A DNA stretch of 13,554 nt from the NCBI GenBank assembly GCA_002391185.1, contig DGRY01000073.1:4360-17913 (forward strand), given 5' to 3'. Origin of the DNA: Prevotella sp. UBA4376. Its GTDB lineage: Bacteria > Bacteroidota > Bacteroidia > Bacteroidales > Bacteroidaceae. This document shows positions 6,589 through 13,554 of the stretch, piece by piece. Both the position numbers and the translations under genes were made by a program. Position 1 is the stretch's first letter. The number at the start of each line of letters is the position of its first letter. The notes beneath the pieces were generated by a model. That model saw only the letters and a list, made by a program, of their open reading frames with translations. It made no database searches and was not told the DNA's origin.

Positions 6589-7623
6589 CTACCTCAGCAA
6601 TGCCTCATACGCCTTTATTGCTTTGCGTGTGATTTCCTCGGCTTCGGCAAGCGAGCAATTGAGTTTACCGCCGCTGGCATTTAGGTGACCGCCACCGTTG
6701 AAGAAGTCGGCAGCCATTTTGTTGCAAGGGAAGTCATCAACTGAGCGCAGACTTACGAGGATTGTGTTGTCGCGACGGTCGTCTTCACGCAAAGAGATAG
6801 AGAGTTTTACGCCCTTGATGCGCAGAGGCTCGTTAACAAGACCTTCCATGTCGCCCTTTATGAAGTGGTAGTTGAGCATGTCTTGTCGGCTCACTGAATA
6901 GTAGGCGCAATGCAGGTCATCAATGTAGTTGAGCTTCTGGTTCATGATATATCCACGCAGGCGGATAGCCCAATGGCTGTAGTTGTTGAACACCTGTCGA
7001 TAAATCTTGTCCTTGTCAATCTTCTTAGTGAGCAGCAGTCCGATAATCTGATATATCTCAGGACGGGTTGAGTTGTAGGTGAATCCGCCCGTGTCGGTCA
7101 TCATTCCGCAATAGATTGGTGCAGCCTGCTTGTAGTCCATAGCCTCGAATCCGCCAAGTTGGTTGATGAGCCTGAACACAAGTTCAGCCGTGCTACATGC
7201 CTCCGGGAGTGAGATGGTGAGTGCAGCAGGAATGTTTGGACCTATATGATGGTCGATAACAACAATGTTTGCTTGGCTGTTAACAAGTAGTGGTTCGGCA
7301 TCTTCAATGCGTGATGTTTCGCCAAAGTCGAGGCAGAAGATGGTGTCGGCTTCGGTGAAGGCTTTCTGCACTTTTTCAGGATGTTTGTCGTGACGCACAA
7401 TCTTTTCGGTTCCAGGCATCCAGCATAGGAAGTCGGGATAGGCATCAGGAACAACGACGGTTGCTTTTTTGCCCTGTGTGCGCAAGTATTCAGCCCATGC
7501 CAGACAAGAGCCGATGGCATCGCCATCAGGGGCTTTGTGACCGATGACAACTACATTCTGTGAAGATGAAATGAGCTGGCGCAATTGCGTCAGCTCATCT
7601 ATGTTGAGTAAATCTAATTGCAT
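6589..7623 (-). CDS. nrnA: DHH family phosphoesterase, NrnA-type nanoRNase/pAp phosphatase
   Basis: A cytosolic Mn-dependent phosphoesterase that in homologues degrades 2-5 nt RNA fragments and dephosphorylates 3'-phosphoadenosine 5'-phosphate. Motif I is GHKAPDGDAIGS with the two metal Asp residues. The conserved Asp of CLDFGE and the signature VVIDHH follow, and a C-terminal DHHA1 domain ends with the substrate loop GGGHLNASGG. I place the start at the ATG at 7623 (344 residues). An earlier ATG at 7683 lies inside the glmM coding region and adds residues unlike the family. It follows glmM by 19 bp, so the two are almost certainly co-transcribed. Family membership is sure; the exact substrate range is inferred. 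Confidence 0.9.
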   Translation of the reverse strand: MQLDLLNIDELTQLRQLISSSQNVVVIGHKAPDGDAIGSCLAWAEYLRTQGKKATVVVPDAYPDFLCWMPGTEKIVRHDKHPEKVQKAFTEADTIFCLDFGETSRIEDAEPLLVNSQANIVVIDHHIGPNIPAALTISLPEACSTAELVFRLINQLGGFEAMDYKQAAPIYCGMMTDTGGFTYNSTRPEIYQIIGLLLTKKIDKDKIYRQVFNNYSHWAIRLRGYIMNQKLNYIDDLHCAYYSVSRQDMLNYHFIKGDMEGLVNEPLRIKGVKLSISLREDDRRDNTILVSLRSVDDFPCNKMAADFFNGGGHLNASGGKLNCSLAEAEEITRKAIKAYEALLR

Positions 7624-7642
7624 GTGTGCAAAGATAGTGATT

Positions 7643-9031
7643 TTATTGCATATCGTAAACAACCTGCATGAGTTTTTTGCCAATCTCGTCGGCAGCTTCC
7701 ATTGTTGAAGCCTCGCTATACACGCGGATGATTGGCTCGGTGTTGCTCTTGCGCAGGTGTACCCACTTATCAGGGAAGTCGAGCTTCACACCATCGATAT
7801 CTGTCACTTGCACATCGGCTTCTTTACCATAGAGTTCTTTCACCTTTACGAGAATAGCATCAACATCGGTTGATGGTGTGAGGTCGATGCGGTTCTTGGC
7901 AATGAAATATTCGGGGAATGTGGCACGAAGCTGTGACGCCTTGAGCCCCTTCTGAGCAAGCGAGCTGAGGAAGAGTGCTATACCAACAAGTGCATCGCGA
8001 CCGTAATGGCTTTCTGGATAGATGACTCCACCATTGCCTTCGCCGCCGATAACAGCACCCACTTCTTTCATCTTGGTGGTTACATTAACCTCGCCAACGG
8101 CAGCAGCATAGTATTTGCAGCCATGCTTCTCGGTAACATCGCGCAGAGCACGAGTAGAAGAAAGGTTGCTAACAGTAGCGCCCTTAACATGGTCGAGAAT
8201 GTAGTCGGCAACAGTTACGAGGGTGTATTCCTCGCCATACATCTTGCCGTCTTCCTGAATAAACGCAAGGCGGTCAACATCGGGGTCAACAACGATACCA
8301 AGATCGTAGCCTCCCTTTGCTATTTCGCCCATGATGCCGCCAAGGTTTTTCTCAAGTGGCTCTGGGTTGTGAGCAAAGTCACCGTTAGCTTCGGCATTTA
8401 GGAATGTGTATTCCACGCCAAGCTCCTTGAGCAATTGTGGCAGGATGATGCCTCCAACAGAGTTGATTGCATCAACAACAACACGGAAGTGAGCATTGCG
8501 AATGGCCTCACGATCAACGAGCTTCAATGCAAGCACGCTATCGATGTGTCGCTTGTCGAAGTTCTCCTCGGTGTATTTGCCCAAGTGGTCAACATCGGCA
8601 TACTCAAAGTCTTCTTTCTCGGCAATGGCAAGCACCTCGTTACCATTGTCCTTAGTAAGAAATTCGCCTTCGTTGTTGAGCAACTTCAACGCATTCCAGT
8701 GACGTGGGTTGTGACTTGCTGTGATGATGATACCACCAGCAGCCTGTGTCATGCGTACAGCAAGTTCGGTTGTTGGAGTTGTAGCCAAACCAATGTTTAT
8801 AACATCGTAGCCCATGCCCATGAGTGTTCCGCAAACCACATTCTTAACCATTTCGCCCGAGATGCGTGCATCACGACCAACAACGATGGTATTGCTCTTT
8901 GACATACCGCTGCGACGGATGAATGTAGCGTATGCAGATGTGAATTTTACAATGTCAAGTGGATTCAATGTATCGCCAGCCTGTCCGCCTATAGTACCAC
9001 GGATGCCGGAAATAGATTTAATGAGTGTCAT
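7643..9031 (-). CDS. glmM: Phosphohexomutase, probable phosphoglucosamine mutase
   Basis: An alpha-D-phosphohexomutase, likely converting glucosamine-6-phosphate to glucosamine-1-phosphate for UDP-GlcNAc and hence peptidoglycan and lipid A. Domain 1 has the phosphoserine loop TASHNP (Ser106), domain 2 the Mg-binding DPDVDR (Asp249, 251, 253), domain 3 the sugar-binding loop GGEGNGG (Glu331), and domain 4 the phosphate loop RKSNTEPIIRVYSEA. The sugar loop differs from the GEQSGH typical of proteobacterial GlmM and resembles archaeal and other Bacteroidetes enzymes, so phosphomannomutase or phosphoglucomutase activity is also possible. At 462 residues it has the normal length. The ATG at 9031 precedes the conserved start LIKSISGIRGTIGG. 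It is read together with nrnA; upstream lies the CAATCTTT repeat array. Confidence 0.88.
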   Translation of the reverse strand: MTLIKSISGIRGTIGGQAGDTLNPLDIVKFTSAYATFIRRSGMSKSNTIVVGRDARISGEMVKNVVCGTLMGMGYDVINIGLATTPTTELAVRMTQAAGGIIITASHNPRHWNALKLLNNEGEFLTKDNGNEVLAIAEKEDFEYADVDHLGKYTEENFDKRHIDSVLALKLVDREAIRNAHFRVVVDAINSVGGIILPQLLKELGVEYTFLNAEANGDFAHNPEPLEKNLGGIMGEIAKGGYDLGIVVDPDVDRLAFIQEDGKMYGEEYTLVTVADYILDHVKGATVSNLSSTRALRDVTEKHGCKYYAAAVGEVNVTTKMKEVGAVIGGEGNGGVIYPESHYGRDALVGIALFLSSLAQKGLKASQLRATFPEYFIAKNRIDLTPSTDVDAILVKVKELYGKEADVQVTDIDGVKLDFPDKWVHLRKSNTEPIIRVYSEASTMEAADEIGKKLMQVVYDMQ

Positions 9032-9041
9032 ATTAATTGTT

Positions 9042-9194
9042 CAATTATTCAATTTTTCAATCTTTCAATCTTTCAATCTTTCAATCTTTCAATCTTTACT
9101 TCCCTCGCCTTTATGTTTGCACCTGCTACGCAGACTGCAAACGCTCGGTCAGTGACCTTCGGTTCAATCTTTCAATCTTTCAATCTTTCAATCT
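9042..9194. repeat. CAATCTTT tandem arrays split by a 67-bp structured insert
   Basis: Array 1 (9042-9097) has seven 8-bp units, the last five being perfect CAATCTTT. Array 2 (9165-9194) has three perfect units and a partial one. Between them, 9098-9164 differs completely. It contains a hairpin GTTTGCA / TGCAAAC (9115-9121, 9136-9142) with an inner CTGC-TAC-GCAG stem, and a palindrome GGTCA-G-TGACC (9147-9157). The whole lies between the lipoprotein gene stop and the glmM start, 11 bp from the glmM ATG. I see no TAnnTTTG promoter element in it on the glmM strand. Confidence 0.9.
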
Positions 9195-9207
9195 CCTAGG
9201 GAGGCTT

Positions 9208-9852
9208 TTATTTTCCTTCCATCAAATAAAGATTGTACAAGCAAGGATAGGTGTACAATGTTGCATAGTATTGTCCTTTATCCGAGGGCACTATAATCTT
9301 AACATGAGCAGGCTCCTGACTTTCCTCTGTTGGACGCCCAATGTTTACAAAGCTTAGTGGTACAATCCATCCCTCTGGAACGGCTGTGGTGCCATAGGCT
9401 CTCACCATGATGCTTTCTCCGTTGGTGAAGATAGCGGTGTTGGTGCCCGACTTGTTGATAACCGTCATCTTATCAACAATAGCTGAATACACCAGCACGT
9501 TGTTGCTTAGCTGCATAGTGTCGGGATTGTTCAGGAGGTTATACTCATCGAAGCGTGCAAGCACAGTTCGTGTCTCGTTATTCTTTATTGGTGTTCCACA
9601 ACCCTTGTTGATAATCTGCATATAAACACCTGATGAGTTCATGAGCACATATTGATTTTTGCTTACATCGGTGGTGTAGCCCTGTGCCTTGAATTGTTCT
9701 TCGCTGATTACCTGAATATTCTTGTCAGCAATATACTGATTGATGGCAGATGTTTCTTTTTCCTTTTTCTCAGCATAGGTTTCGGTGTGACTGCACGACT
9801 GGAAAAGGAATAGCCCTGTGAGTGCGATGAGCAGGAAATATATTTTCTTCAT
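9208..9852 (-). CDS. DUF4827-type lipoprotein with FKBP-like region
   Basis: A 214-residue putative lipoprotein. Residues 1-20 form a lipoprotein signal (basic MKK, hydrophobic core, lipobox FQSC with Cys20), so it should be lipidated and anchored in the envelope, mainly facing the periplasm. The rest matches my recollection of the Bacteroidetes DUF4827 family. The pattern GVYMQIINKG...RFDEYNL...VPEGWIVPLSFVNIG...VKIIVPSD resembles FKBP-type prolyl isomerases, but whether the active-site aromatic residues are kept is unclear, so activity is not claimed. It has its own promoter and may also feed glmM and nrnA, 176 bp of repeats downstream. Confidence 0.8.
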   Translation of the reverse strand: MKKIYFLLIALTGLFLFQSCSHTETYAEKKEKETSAINQYIADKNIQVISEEQFKAQGYTTDVSKNQYVLMNSSGVYMQIINKGCGTPIKNNETRTVLARFDEYNLLNNPDTMQLSNNVLVYSAIVDKMTVINKSGTNTAIFTNGESIMVRAYGTTAVPEGWIVPLSFVNIGRPTEESQEPAHVKIIVPSDKGQYYATLYTYPCLYNLYLMEGK

Positions 9853-9902
9853 TTTTTTAGATATACTTTATTGCAGCGCAGAGCGCATGTTAACATTGTG
9901 TG

Positions 9903-9932
9903 CAAAAGTACAAAAAACAAAACATTTGCAAC
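9903..9932 (-). promoter_or_regulatory. Promoter of the DUF4827 lipoprotein gene
   Basis: On the minus strand, -33 element GTTG (9932-9929), an 18-bp spacer and -7 element TACTTTTG (9910-9903) fit the Bacteroidetes pattern with a slightly short spacer. Transcription would begin near 9896, about 44 nt before the ATG at 9852. The rest of the 140-bp gap (9853-9993) is AT rich, with no further feature I can support. Confidence 0.65.
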
Positions 9933-9993
9933 CCTTTTGCCAATTGTTTTTATTCATTTTAACTAAAGTCTTTCCAATTGGCTCAGTGCGATT

Positions 9994-10719
9994 TTAATTC
10001 ACCTCTTTGTCTTCATCAGCTAAATCCCGATACATATCGTTCATTGTGTTGATGAGCACGTTGAGATTTTCCTCGCTGCCGCAGGCTTCAAGAAACTGTT
10101 CGGGCAAACTGCTATCGGTGTTGCTTAACTTGCAGTCGTTGATGAGCAGCTGAGTGTTGATGAGCAGCATGCGCAGAATGCTTGACTGGTCGATGTGCTG
10201 TTTCTTGTTAGCATCCTTTAGTCCGGCAACATAGGCATTGAAGATTATGCGCACAAGACAGTTGATAGCCATTGCTTCATCGATGCAGGCTGTGTATTCG
10301 CCTTTTATGCGTCCTTCAACATGTTCGGGAATAGTAGAGAACTGTCCCTTGAGCAGAAATCCGAAATTGCGTTGGTATTCGCTCACGAGGGCATTGTAGA
10401 ATTCTTCTTCGCGACAGGCAAAGCGCAGATAGTCGAGAATAGAAGCGCCCTTGTTGGCAAAGTTTCTGCTGGCATCGTTTAGAGCCTGTTCCACATCGTT
10501 GTATTGTATTCTAACAATGATAGGGAACATAATATCGAAGTATTTCTTGCTGATGCTCTCATAGTGATTGAGCATCACCTGTTTGATATTTTTCTCATCG
10601 TTGCGTGTAGCAAAATCGCTATTGGGATAGTTGCTATCTATAATTCCGCAGCCAAAGGCTTCAAAGAAAGCTCTTGTCATGGCAGCCATGGCCTGATAGC
10701 TGTTTATCTGTTTGCTCAT
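9994..10719 (-). CDS. Hypothetical 241-residue helical protein, downstream of queG
   Basis: I do not recognise this family. The product appears soluble and almost wholly alpha-helical, with no signal peptide, membrane segment or Cys/His metal motif. The acidic C-terminus ends in DEDKEV. Conserved-looking segments include the N-terminal YQAMAAMTRAFFEAFG and a central EAMAINCLVRIIFNAYVAG. It starts 6 bp after the queG stop, so translation is probably coupled and it should be expressed with queG and the deacetylase. This position does not establish a role in tRNA modification. Confidence 0.75.
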   Translation of the reverse strand: MSKQINSYQAMAAMTRAFFEAFGCGIIDSNYPNSDFATRNDEKNIKQVMLNHYESISKKYFDIMFPIIVRIQYNDVEQALNDASRNFANKGASILDYLRFACREEEFYNALVSEYQRNFGFLLKGQFSTIPEHVEGRIKGEYTACIDEAMAINCLVRIIFNAYVAGLKDANKKQHIDQSSILRMLLINTQLLINDCKLSNTDSSLPEQFLEACGSEENLNVLINTMNDMYRDLADEDKEVN

Positions 10720-10725
10720 AGTTGT

Positions 10726-11748
10726 TTATTGTTTGTGAGACTTGTTGGTCTCGTTGTTATTGTTTGTCAAAGGTAGTTCTTTTTGTTTGGAATTGCAAGA
10801 TGCCGCTTCAATATTTCGCATCAGTCCCTGATATTTTGCTCTTTTCACAGCACTTCCCTTGAATAGTTTTTGATATTGCTCTACACTGAGGTGCTGCCAG
10901 TCTTCGCGAGTCATGTTTAGCAGAGCTTCGCGAGGTTGTAGTTCTGGTGTGTTGTTGGGTTGTGCAAAGCGGTTCCATGGACAAGCTTGCTGACAGCGGT
11001 CACAGCCATAGATAGTGTCGCCCATTGTGCTCTGTGCTTCGGGCGAAATGTCGCCTCTGTTTTCAATGAGCTGATAGCTGAGGCATTTTTCGGCATGGAA
11101 TGTGCCCGTGGTGTCGATGGCTTTTGTGGGGCAGGCATCAATGCAGGCATGACACTTGCCACAGTGGTTGGGCATAGGCGAGTCGTAGCTTAGTTCAATG
11201 TTGAGAAACAGTTCGCCTAAGAAGAACATGCTACCAGCGTGGGGAATTATGAGCTGATGATTGCGGCCAGTCCATCCCAGTCCTGCTTGCTCAGCCCAGT
11301 AGCGCTCAAGCACGGGTGCAGTGTCAACAAAGGCGCGGAAACGGGGCTTCTCTTCATCACCTTCGACTACTTCTCCCGAAGCCGTTTCCTCAGCAAAGCC
11401 CAGTGATGTAGCAAGCTGACGAAGCTTGTTTTTCACGATGTCGTGATAGTCTTGTCCAAGGGCATAGGCTGCAAACTGGTATTCGCCTTCAGGAAGTGTT
11501 TGCTCTGGGGTGTAGTTGAGTGCCACACAAACAATACTTTTCACCCCAGGCATGAGCAGTCGAGGGTCGAGACGCTTGTCTGTGTAGTTGCCCATGTAAG
11601 TCATGTCGGCATTTTCTCCATTTTCAATCCATTGCCTCACAATGTTGGCAACCTCTTCTCTCACGGGAGCAGCCTTAGCTATGCCACAAGCAAAAAAGCC
11701 GAGACGTGTTGCCTCGGCTTTGATATCACTTGAAAGTTTTGAATTCAT
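10726..11748 (-). CDS. queG: Epoxyqueuosine reductase QueG
   Basis: A cobalamin- and iron-sulphur-dependent enzyme that carries out the last step of queuosine synthesis, reducing epoxyqueuosine to queuosine at the wobble base of GUN-anticodon tRNAs. It has the B12-binding reductase core with catalytic Asp142 in FVDTAPVLER. Two [4Fe-4S] clusters are shown by CGKCHACIDACP (Cys196, 199, 202, 206), Cys222, and CDRCQQACPWN (Cys249, 252, 256). At 340 residues it lacks the full C-terminal HEAT-like repeat of E. coli QueG (379) and ends in an Asn/Lys-rich tail. Its first 23 bp overlap the end of the deacetylase gene, which indicates translational coupling. Confidence 0.95.
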   Translation of the reverse strand: MNSKLSSDIKAEATRLGFFACGIAKAAPVREEVANIVRQWIENGENADMTYMGNYTDKRLDPRLLMPGVKSIVCVALNYTPEQTLPEGEYQFAAYALGQDYHDIVKNKLRQLATSLGFAEETASGEVVEGDEEKPRFRAFVDTAPVLERYWAEQAGLGWTGRNHQLIIPHAGSMFFLGELFLNIELSYDSPMPNHCGKCHACIDACPTKAIDTTGTFHAEKCLSYQLIENRGDISPEAQSTMGDTIYGCDRCQQACPWNRFAQPNNTPELQPREALLNMTREDWQHLSVEQYQKLFKGSAVKRAKYQGLMRNIEAASCNSKQKELPLTNNNNETNKSHKQ

Positions 11749-12337
11749 ATCCTTGTTCTTTGAGCCACTCTATAGCCTTTGGCAGGGCATAGTGCAGTTT
11801 GTCGATACTCTTTAGCGAGTCGTGGAATGTGATGATAGAGCCGTTGCGGGCATATTTCTTCACATTGTTGAGCACGTCGCCGGCAGTAAGCCATGTGGAA
11901 TAGTCGCGTGTTACGAGGTCCCACATCACTACTTCGTATTTTCTGCGCACCCACCAGTAGCAGGTGTGACGCATCCAGCCATGAGGCGGGCGGAAAAGGT
12001 GAGAGTGAATAATGTCGTTGGCCTTTTCAAGGTTGAAGATGTAGGTTGCTGCGAAATGCTTAAACGACCCTATGTGGTTGAAGGTGTGGTTGCCCACTTG
12101 ATGACCTTCTGCCACAATCTGATTGTATAGGTCGTGATAACGCAACACATTTTCGCCAACCATGAAAAAGGTGGCTTTGACATTGTATTTGCGCAATGTT
12201 TCAAGAATGAAAGGAGTTGACTCTGGTATAGGACCATCGTCGAATGTGAGATATACTGAATGCTCGCTGGGATCCATACGCCATGTTGCGTGTGGATAAA
12301 GCCAGCGTAGCCATTTGGCGGGTTGTTCTATAAACAT
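11726..12337 (-). CDS. NodB-type polysaccharide deacetylase
   Basis: A carbohydrate esterase family 4 metal-dependent deacetylase of 203 residues. Motif 1 is TFDDGP (Asp33 base, Asp34 metal), motif 2 NHTFNH (His84 and His88, metal), motif 3 RPPHG (116-120), motif 4 around WDLVTRDYS and motif 5 ITFHDS (His172). All catalytic residues are present, so it should be active; the substrate (peptidoglycan, capsule or another N-acetylated sugar) cannot be told. There is no signal peptide, only a short amphipathic or aromatic N-terminus (AKWLRWLYPHATWR), so it may act in the cytoplasm or on the inner face of the membrane. It lies 35 bp after the DUF2723 gene and overlaps queG. Confidence 0.92.
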   Translation of the reverse strand: MFIEQPAKWLRWLYPHATWRMDPSEHSVYLTFDDGPIPESTPFILETLRKYNVKATFFMVGENVLRYHDLYNQIVAEGHQVGNHTFNHIGSFKHFAATYIFNLEKANDIIHSHLFRPPHGWMRHTCYWWVRRKYEVVMWDLVTRDYSTWLTAGDVLNNVKKYARNGSIITFHDSLKSIDKLHYALPKAIEWLKEQGYEFKTFK

Positions 12338-12372
12338 AGTGCTCCTTTTTTATTCTTTGTTAAAAACAATTG

Positions 12373-13554
12373 CTATTTGCTGTTCTGCTCAGGAACATAA
12401 CCTCCCTTACCAAGATACAAACGGTAGAGTCTGTTAGTCTTGTTGGTAAGCTCATTCTTTGTTTTGTTGTCAATGCTACGAGCTACAATCTCTGCCTGTT
12501 GCATCATAGTAAACTGTCTCAGGCAGTCGCCCATAGACTGGTTGAAACGGTCGCCATCGAGACTGAGATACCAGTTGAGATATTGTGTGCAGTTGTTCAC
12601 AACAGCATTGAGGTAGTGCTTTGCCTTTGCCTTGTTGCCAAGGAAAGCATAAGCCTGAGCCATGTCCAAACCACCACTCATGTAGTTTACTGGAATGTTG
12701 TATTCTGGAATCTCTTTCTCTACTTTCTGCAGAACCTTCAAAGCCTTAGCTTTCTGGTTCTCGGTGATGAGGTGCATAGCAAGTTCGGTGAACAAGCGAC
12801 GATGAGTGTAGCACATGCGCATAACTGTTTCGTCGATGTAGAGACCCTTCTGAGAGAGACCGCCAAACTTGTAACGAGTCATCACATTTCGATAAACCTT
12901 TTCAGTGTCGTAGTTCTTGTTACCGCTGCCTTCCTTGGTTGTGAAAGGAGATATACGGCTTGCAAGACCTTCCTGAATGAAGTTGTCGCCAAGGTTCATA
13001 TAGTTTCTCTCGCCAACGGTGATAGCTACATAGAGAGGACGTGTCCAGTTGCATGAGTTGAGCATTTCGAGCATCATCATGTCGTTCTTGCCAAGCGAAC
13101 GGCGACCTGCAAGAGAAATGGTCATCTTGTCAGGGATGCTGTCGCCTGCCATCATCATACCACTCTTCTTTACAGCCTCCTTGTCGATAGTGAGGTGGAT
13201 AGTATCGGTAGGAATGATGTGCATATCTGGGTCTTTTGAACGCATCCAGTATTTAATGATGTTGCCAAGCTCGAATGGATCTTCACCAAACTGCTTTTTT
13301 GCCTGCTCTGGGTTCTCTTCGTAGAACTGCTTGAGCTGGTCTTCCATTTCAGGAGCAACCTGAATGTAGTCGTTGGTACCGGCACAATAGTCGAGACGTG
13401 GCCAGCTGATAGGTACAGCAGGAGAAGTATAGGCATCGCGTTTCATCTGGTCGATATACCAGTCTGTTGCAAGATAGCTGAGGTTACATACTCGAGCATC
13501 CTGACGCACACCCTCTACGTCTTGGTTATACCACAATGGGAATGTGTCGTTATC
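12373..13554 (-). CDS. DUF2723 family membrane protein, C-terminal part (cut by window edge)
   Basis: The frame is open to the last base of the window, so only the final 393 residues are present. The first residues DNDTFPLWYNQDVEGVR match the conserved motif that follows the membrane domain in DUF2723 proteins, a GT-C-like family that includes the human O-mannosyltransferase TMEM260. The N-terminal membrane helices lie outside the window. What remains is soluble and probably extracytoplasmic. It includes the segment NSCNWTRPLYVAIT and, toward the end, TPR-like helical pairs (ENQKAKALKVLQKVEKEIPE and AQAYAFLGNKAKAKHYLNAV). It heads the visible part of an operon with the deacetylase and queG. 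The role is probably glycosylation; the substrate is unknown. Confidence 0.85.
   Translation of the reverse strand, partial: DNDTFPLWYNQDVEGVRQDARVCNLSYLATDWYIDQMKRDAYTSPAVPISWPRLDYCAGTNDYIQVAPEMEDQLKQFYEENPEQAKKQFGEDPFELGNIIKYWMRSKDPDMHIIPTDTIHLTIDKEAVKKSGMMMAGDSIPDKMTISLAGRRSLGKNDMMMLEMLNSCNWTRPLYVAITVGERNYMNLGDNFIQEGLASRISPFTTKEGSGNKNYDTEKVYRNVMTRYKFGGLSQKGLYIDETVMRMCYTHRRLFTELAMHLITENQKAKALKVLQKVEKEIPEYNIPVNYMSGGLDMAQAYAFLGNKAKAKHYLNAVVNNCTQYLNWYLSLDGDRFNQSMGDCLRQFTMMQQAEIVARSIDNKTKNELTNKTNRLYRLYLGKGGYVPEQNSK

Noticed and set aside
6209..6688. A 159-residue plus-strand coding frame with 14-residue repeats
   Set aside because: It runs antisense across the AraC-like gene, the repeat array and the end of nrnA. 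The 42-bp unit keeps several frames open by arithmetic alone.
7624..7683. Longer nrnA start at 7683
   Set aside because: It overlaps the glmM coding region and adds an N-terminus unlike the DHH family. The ATG at 7623 fits better.
9940..9981. CCAATTG / CAATTGG arms as a terminator for the queG operon
   Set aside because: Seven-bp arms with a 28-nt loop, and no U run in the right place.
13049..13554. Start codon for the DUF2723 gene inside the window (TTG at 13536)
   Set aside because: The frame runs open to the window end, and the conserved DNDTFPLWYNQ motif spans that codon, so the gene is truncated, not started, here.

Overview
The window looks like chromosomal, housekeeping DNA from a Bacteroidales bacterium, most likely Prevotella/Segatella or a close relative. 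Three things point there. The promoters match the Bacteroidetes pattern (TTTG, about 19 bp, TAnnTTTG; the one before typA is a perfect match). Several families are typical of that phylum (YfhO, DUF2723, DUF4827). The intergenic DNA is filled with short AT-rich tandem repeats and hairpins. The placement rests on recognition, not on a database search.

Layout. Positions 1-2169 (+): a promoter, typA/bipA (ribosome-associated GTPase), a 72-residue single-pass membrane protein, and a strong terminator. Positions 2171-5034: yfhO (-), a large polytopic membrane protein, bracketed by related AT-rich repeat blocks. Positions 5035-5759: the MTA/SAH nucleosidase gene (+) and a long bidirectional terminator. 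Positions 5758-6588 (-): a small AraC-type DNA-binding protein preceded by a 42-bp tandem repeat array. Positions 6589-9852 (-): a DUF4827 lipoprotein, a phosphohexomutase (glmM) and a DHH phosphoesterase (nrnA), with a CAATCTTT tandem array between the lipoprotein gene and glmM. Positions 9994-13554 (-): an apparent operon read as DUF2723 membrane protein (C-terminal part only, cut by the window edge), NodB-type polysaccharide deacetylase, queG and an unrecognised 241-residue helical protein.

The genes serve general physiology: ribosome function (typA), tRNA modification (queG), methyl-cycle by-product salvage (MTA/SAH nucleosidase), nucleotide and nanoRNA turnover (nrnA), and amino-sugar and envelope glycan chemistry (glmM, deacetylase, the GT-C-like YfhO and DUF2723 proteins).

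I found no rRNA, tRNA, CRISPR array, transposase, phage gene, toxin-antitoxin pair or recognisable defence system. The unusual material is non-coding: a 42-bp array whose units each carry an invariant dyad, hairpin repeats with a compensatory base change on either side of yfhO, two near-identical hairpins in opposite orientation between convergent genes, and a GC-rich repeat that has become the C-terminal tail of YfhO. No intergenic gap exceeds 300 bp.
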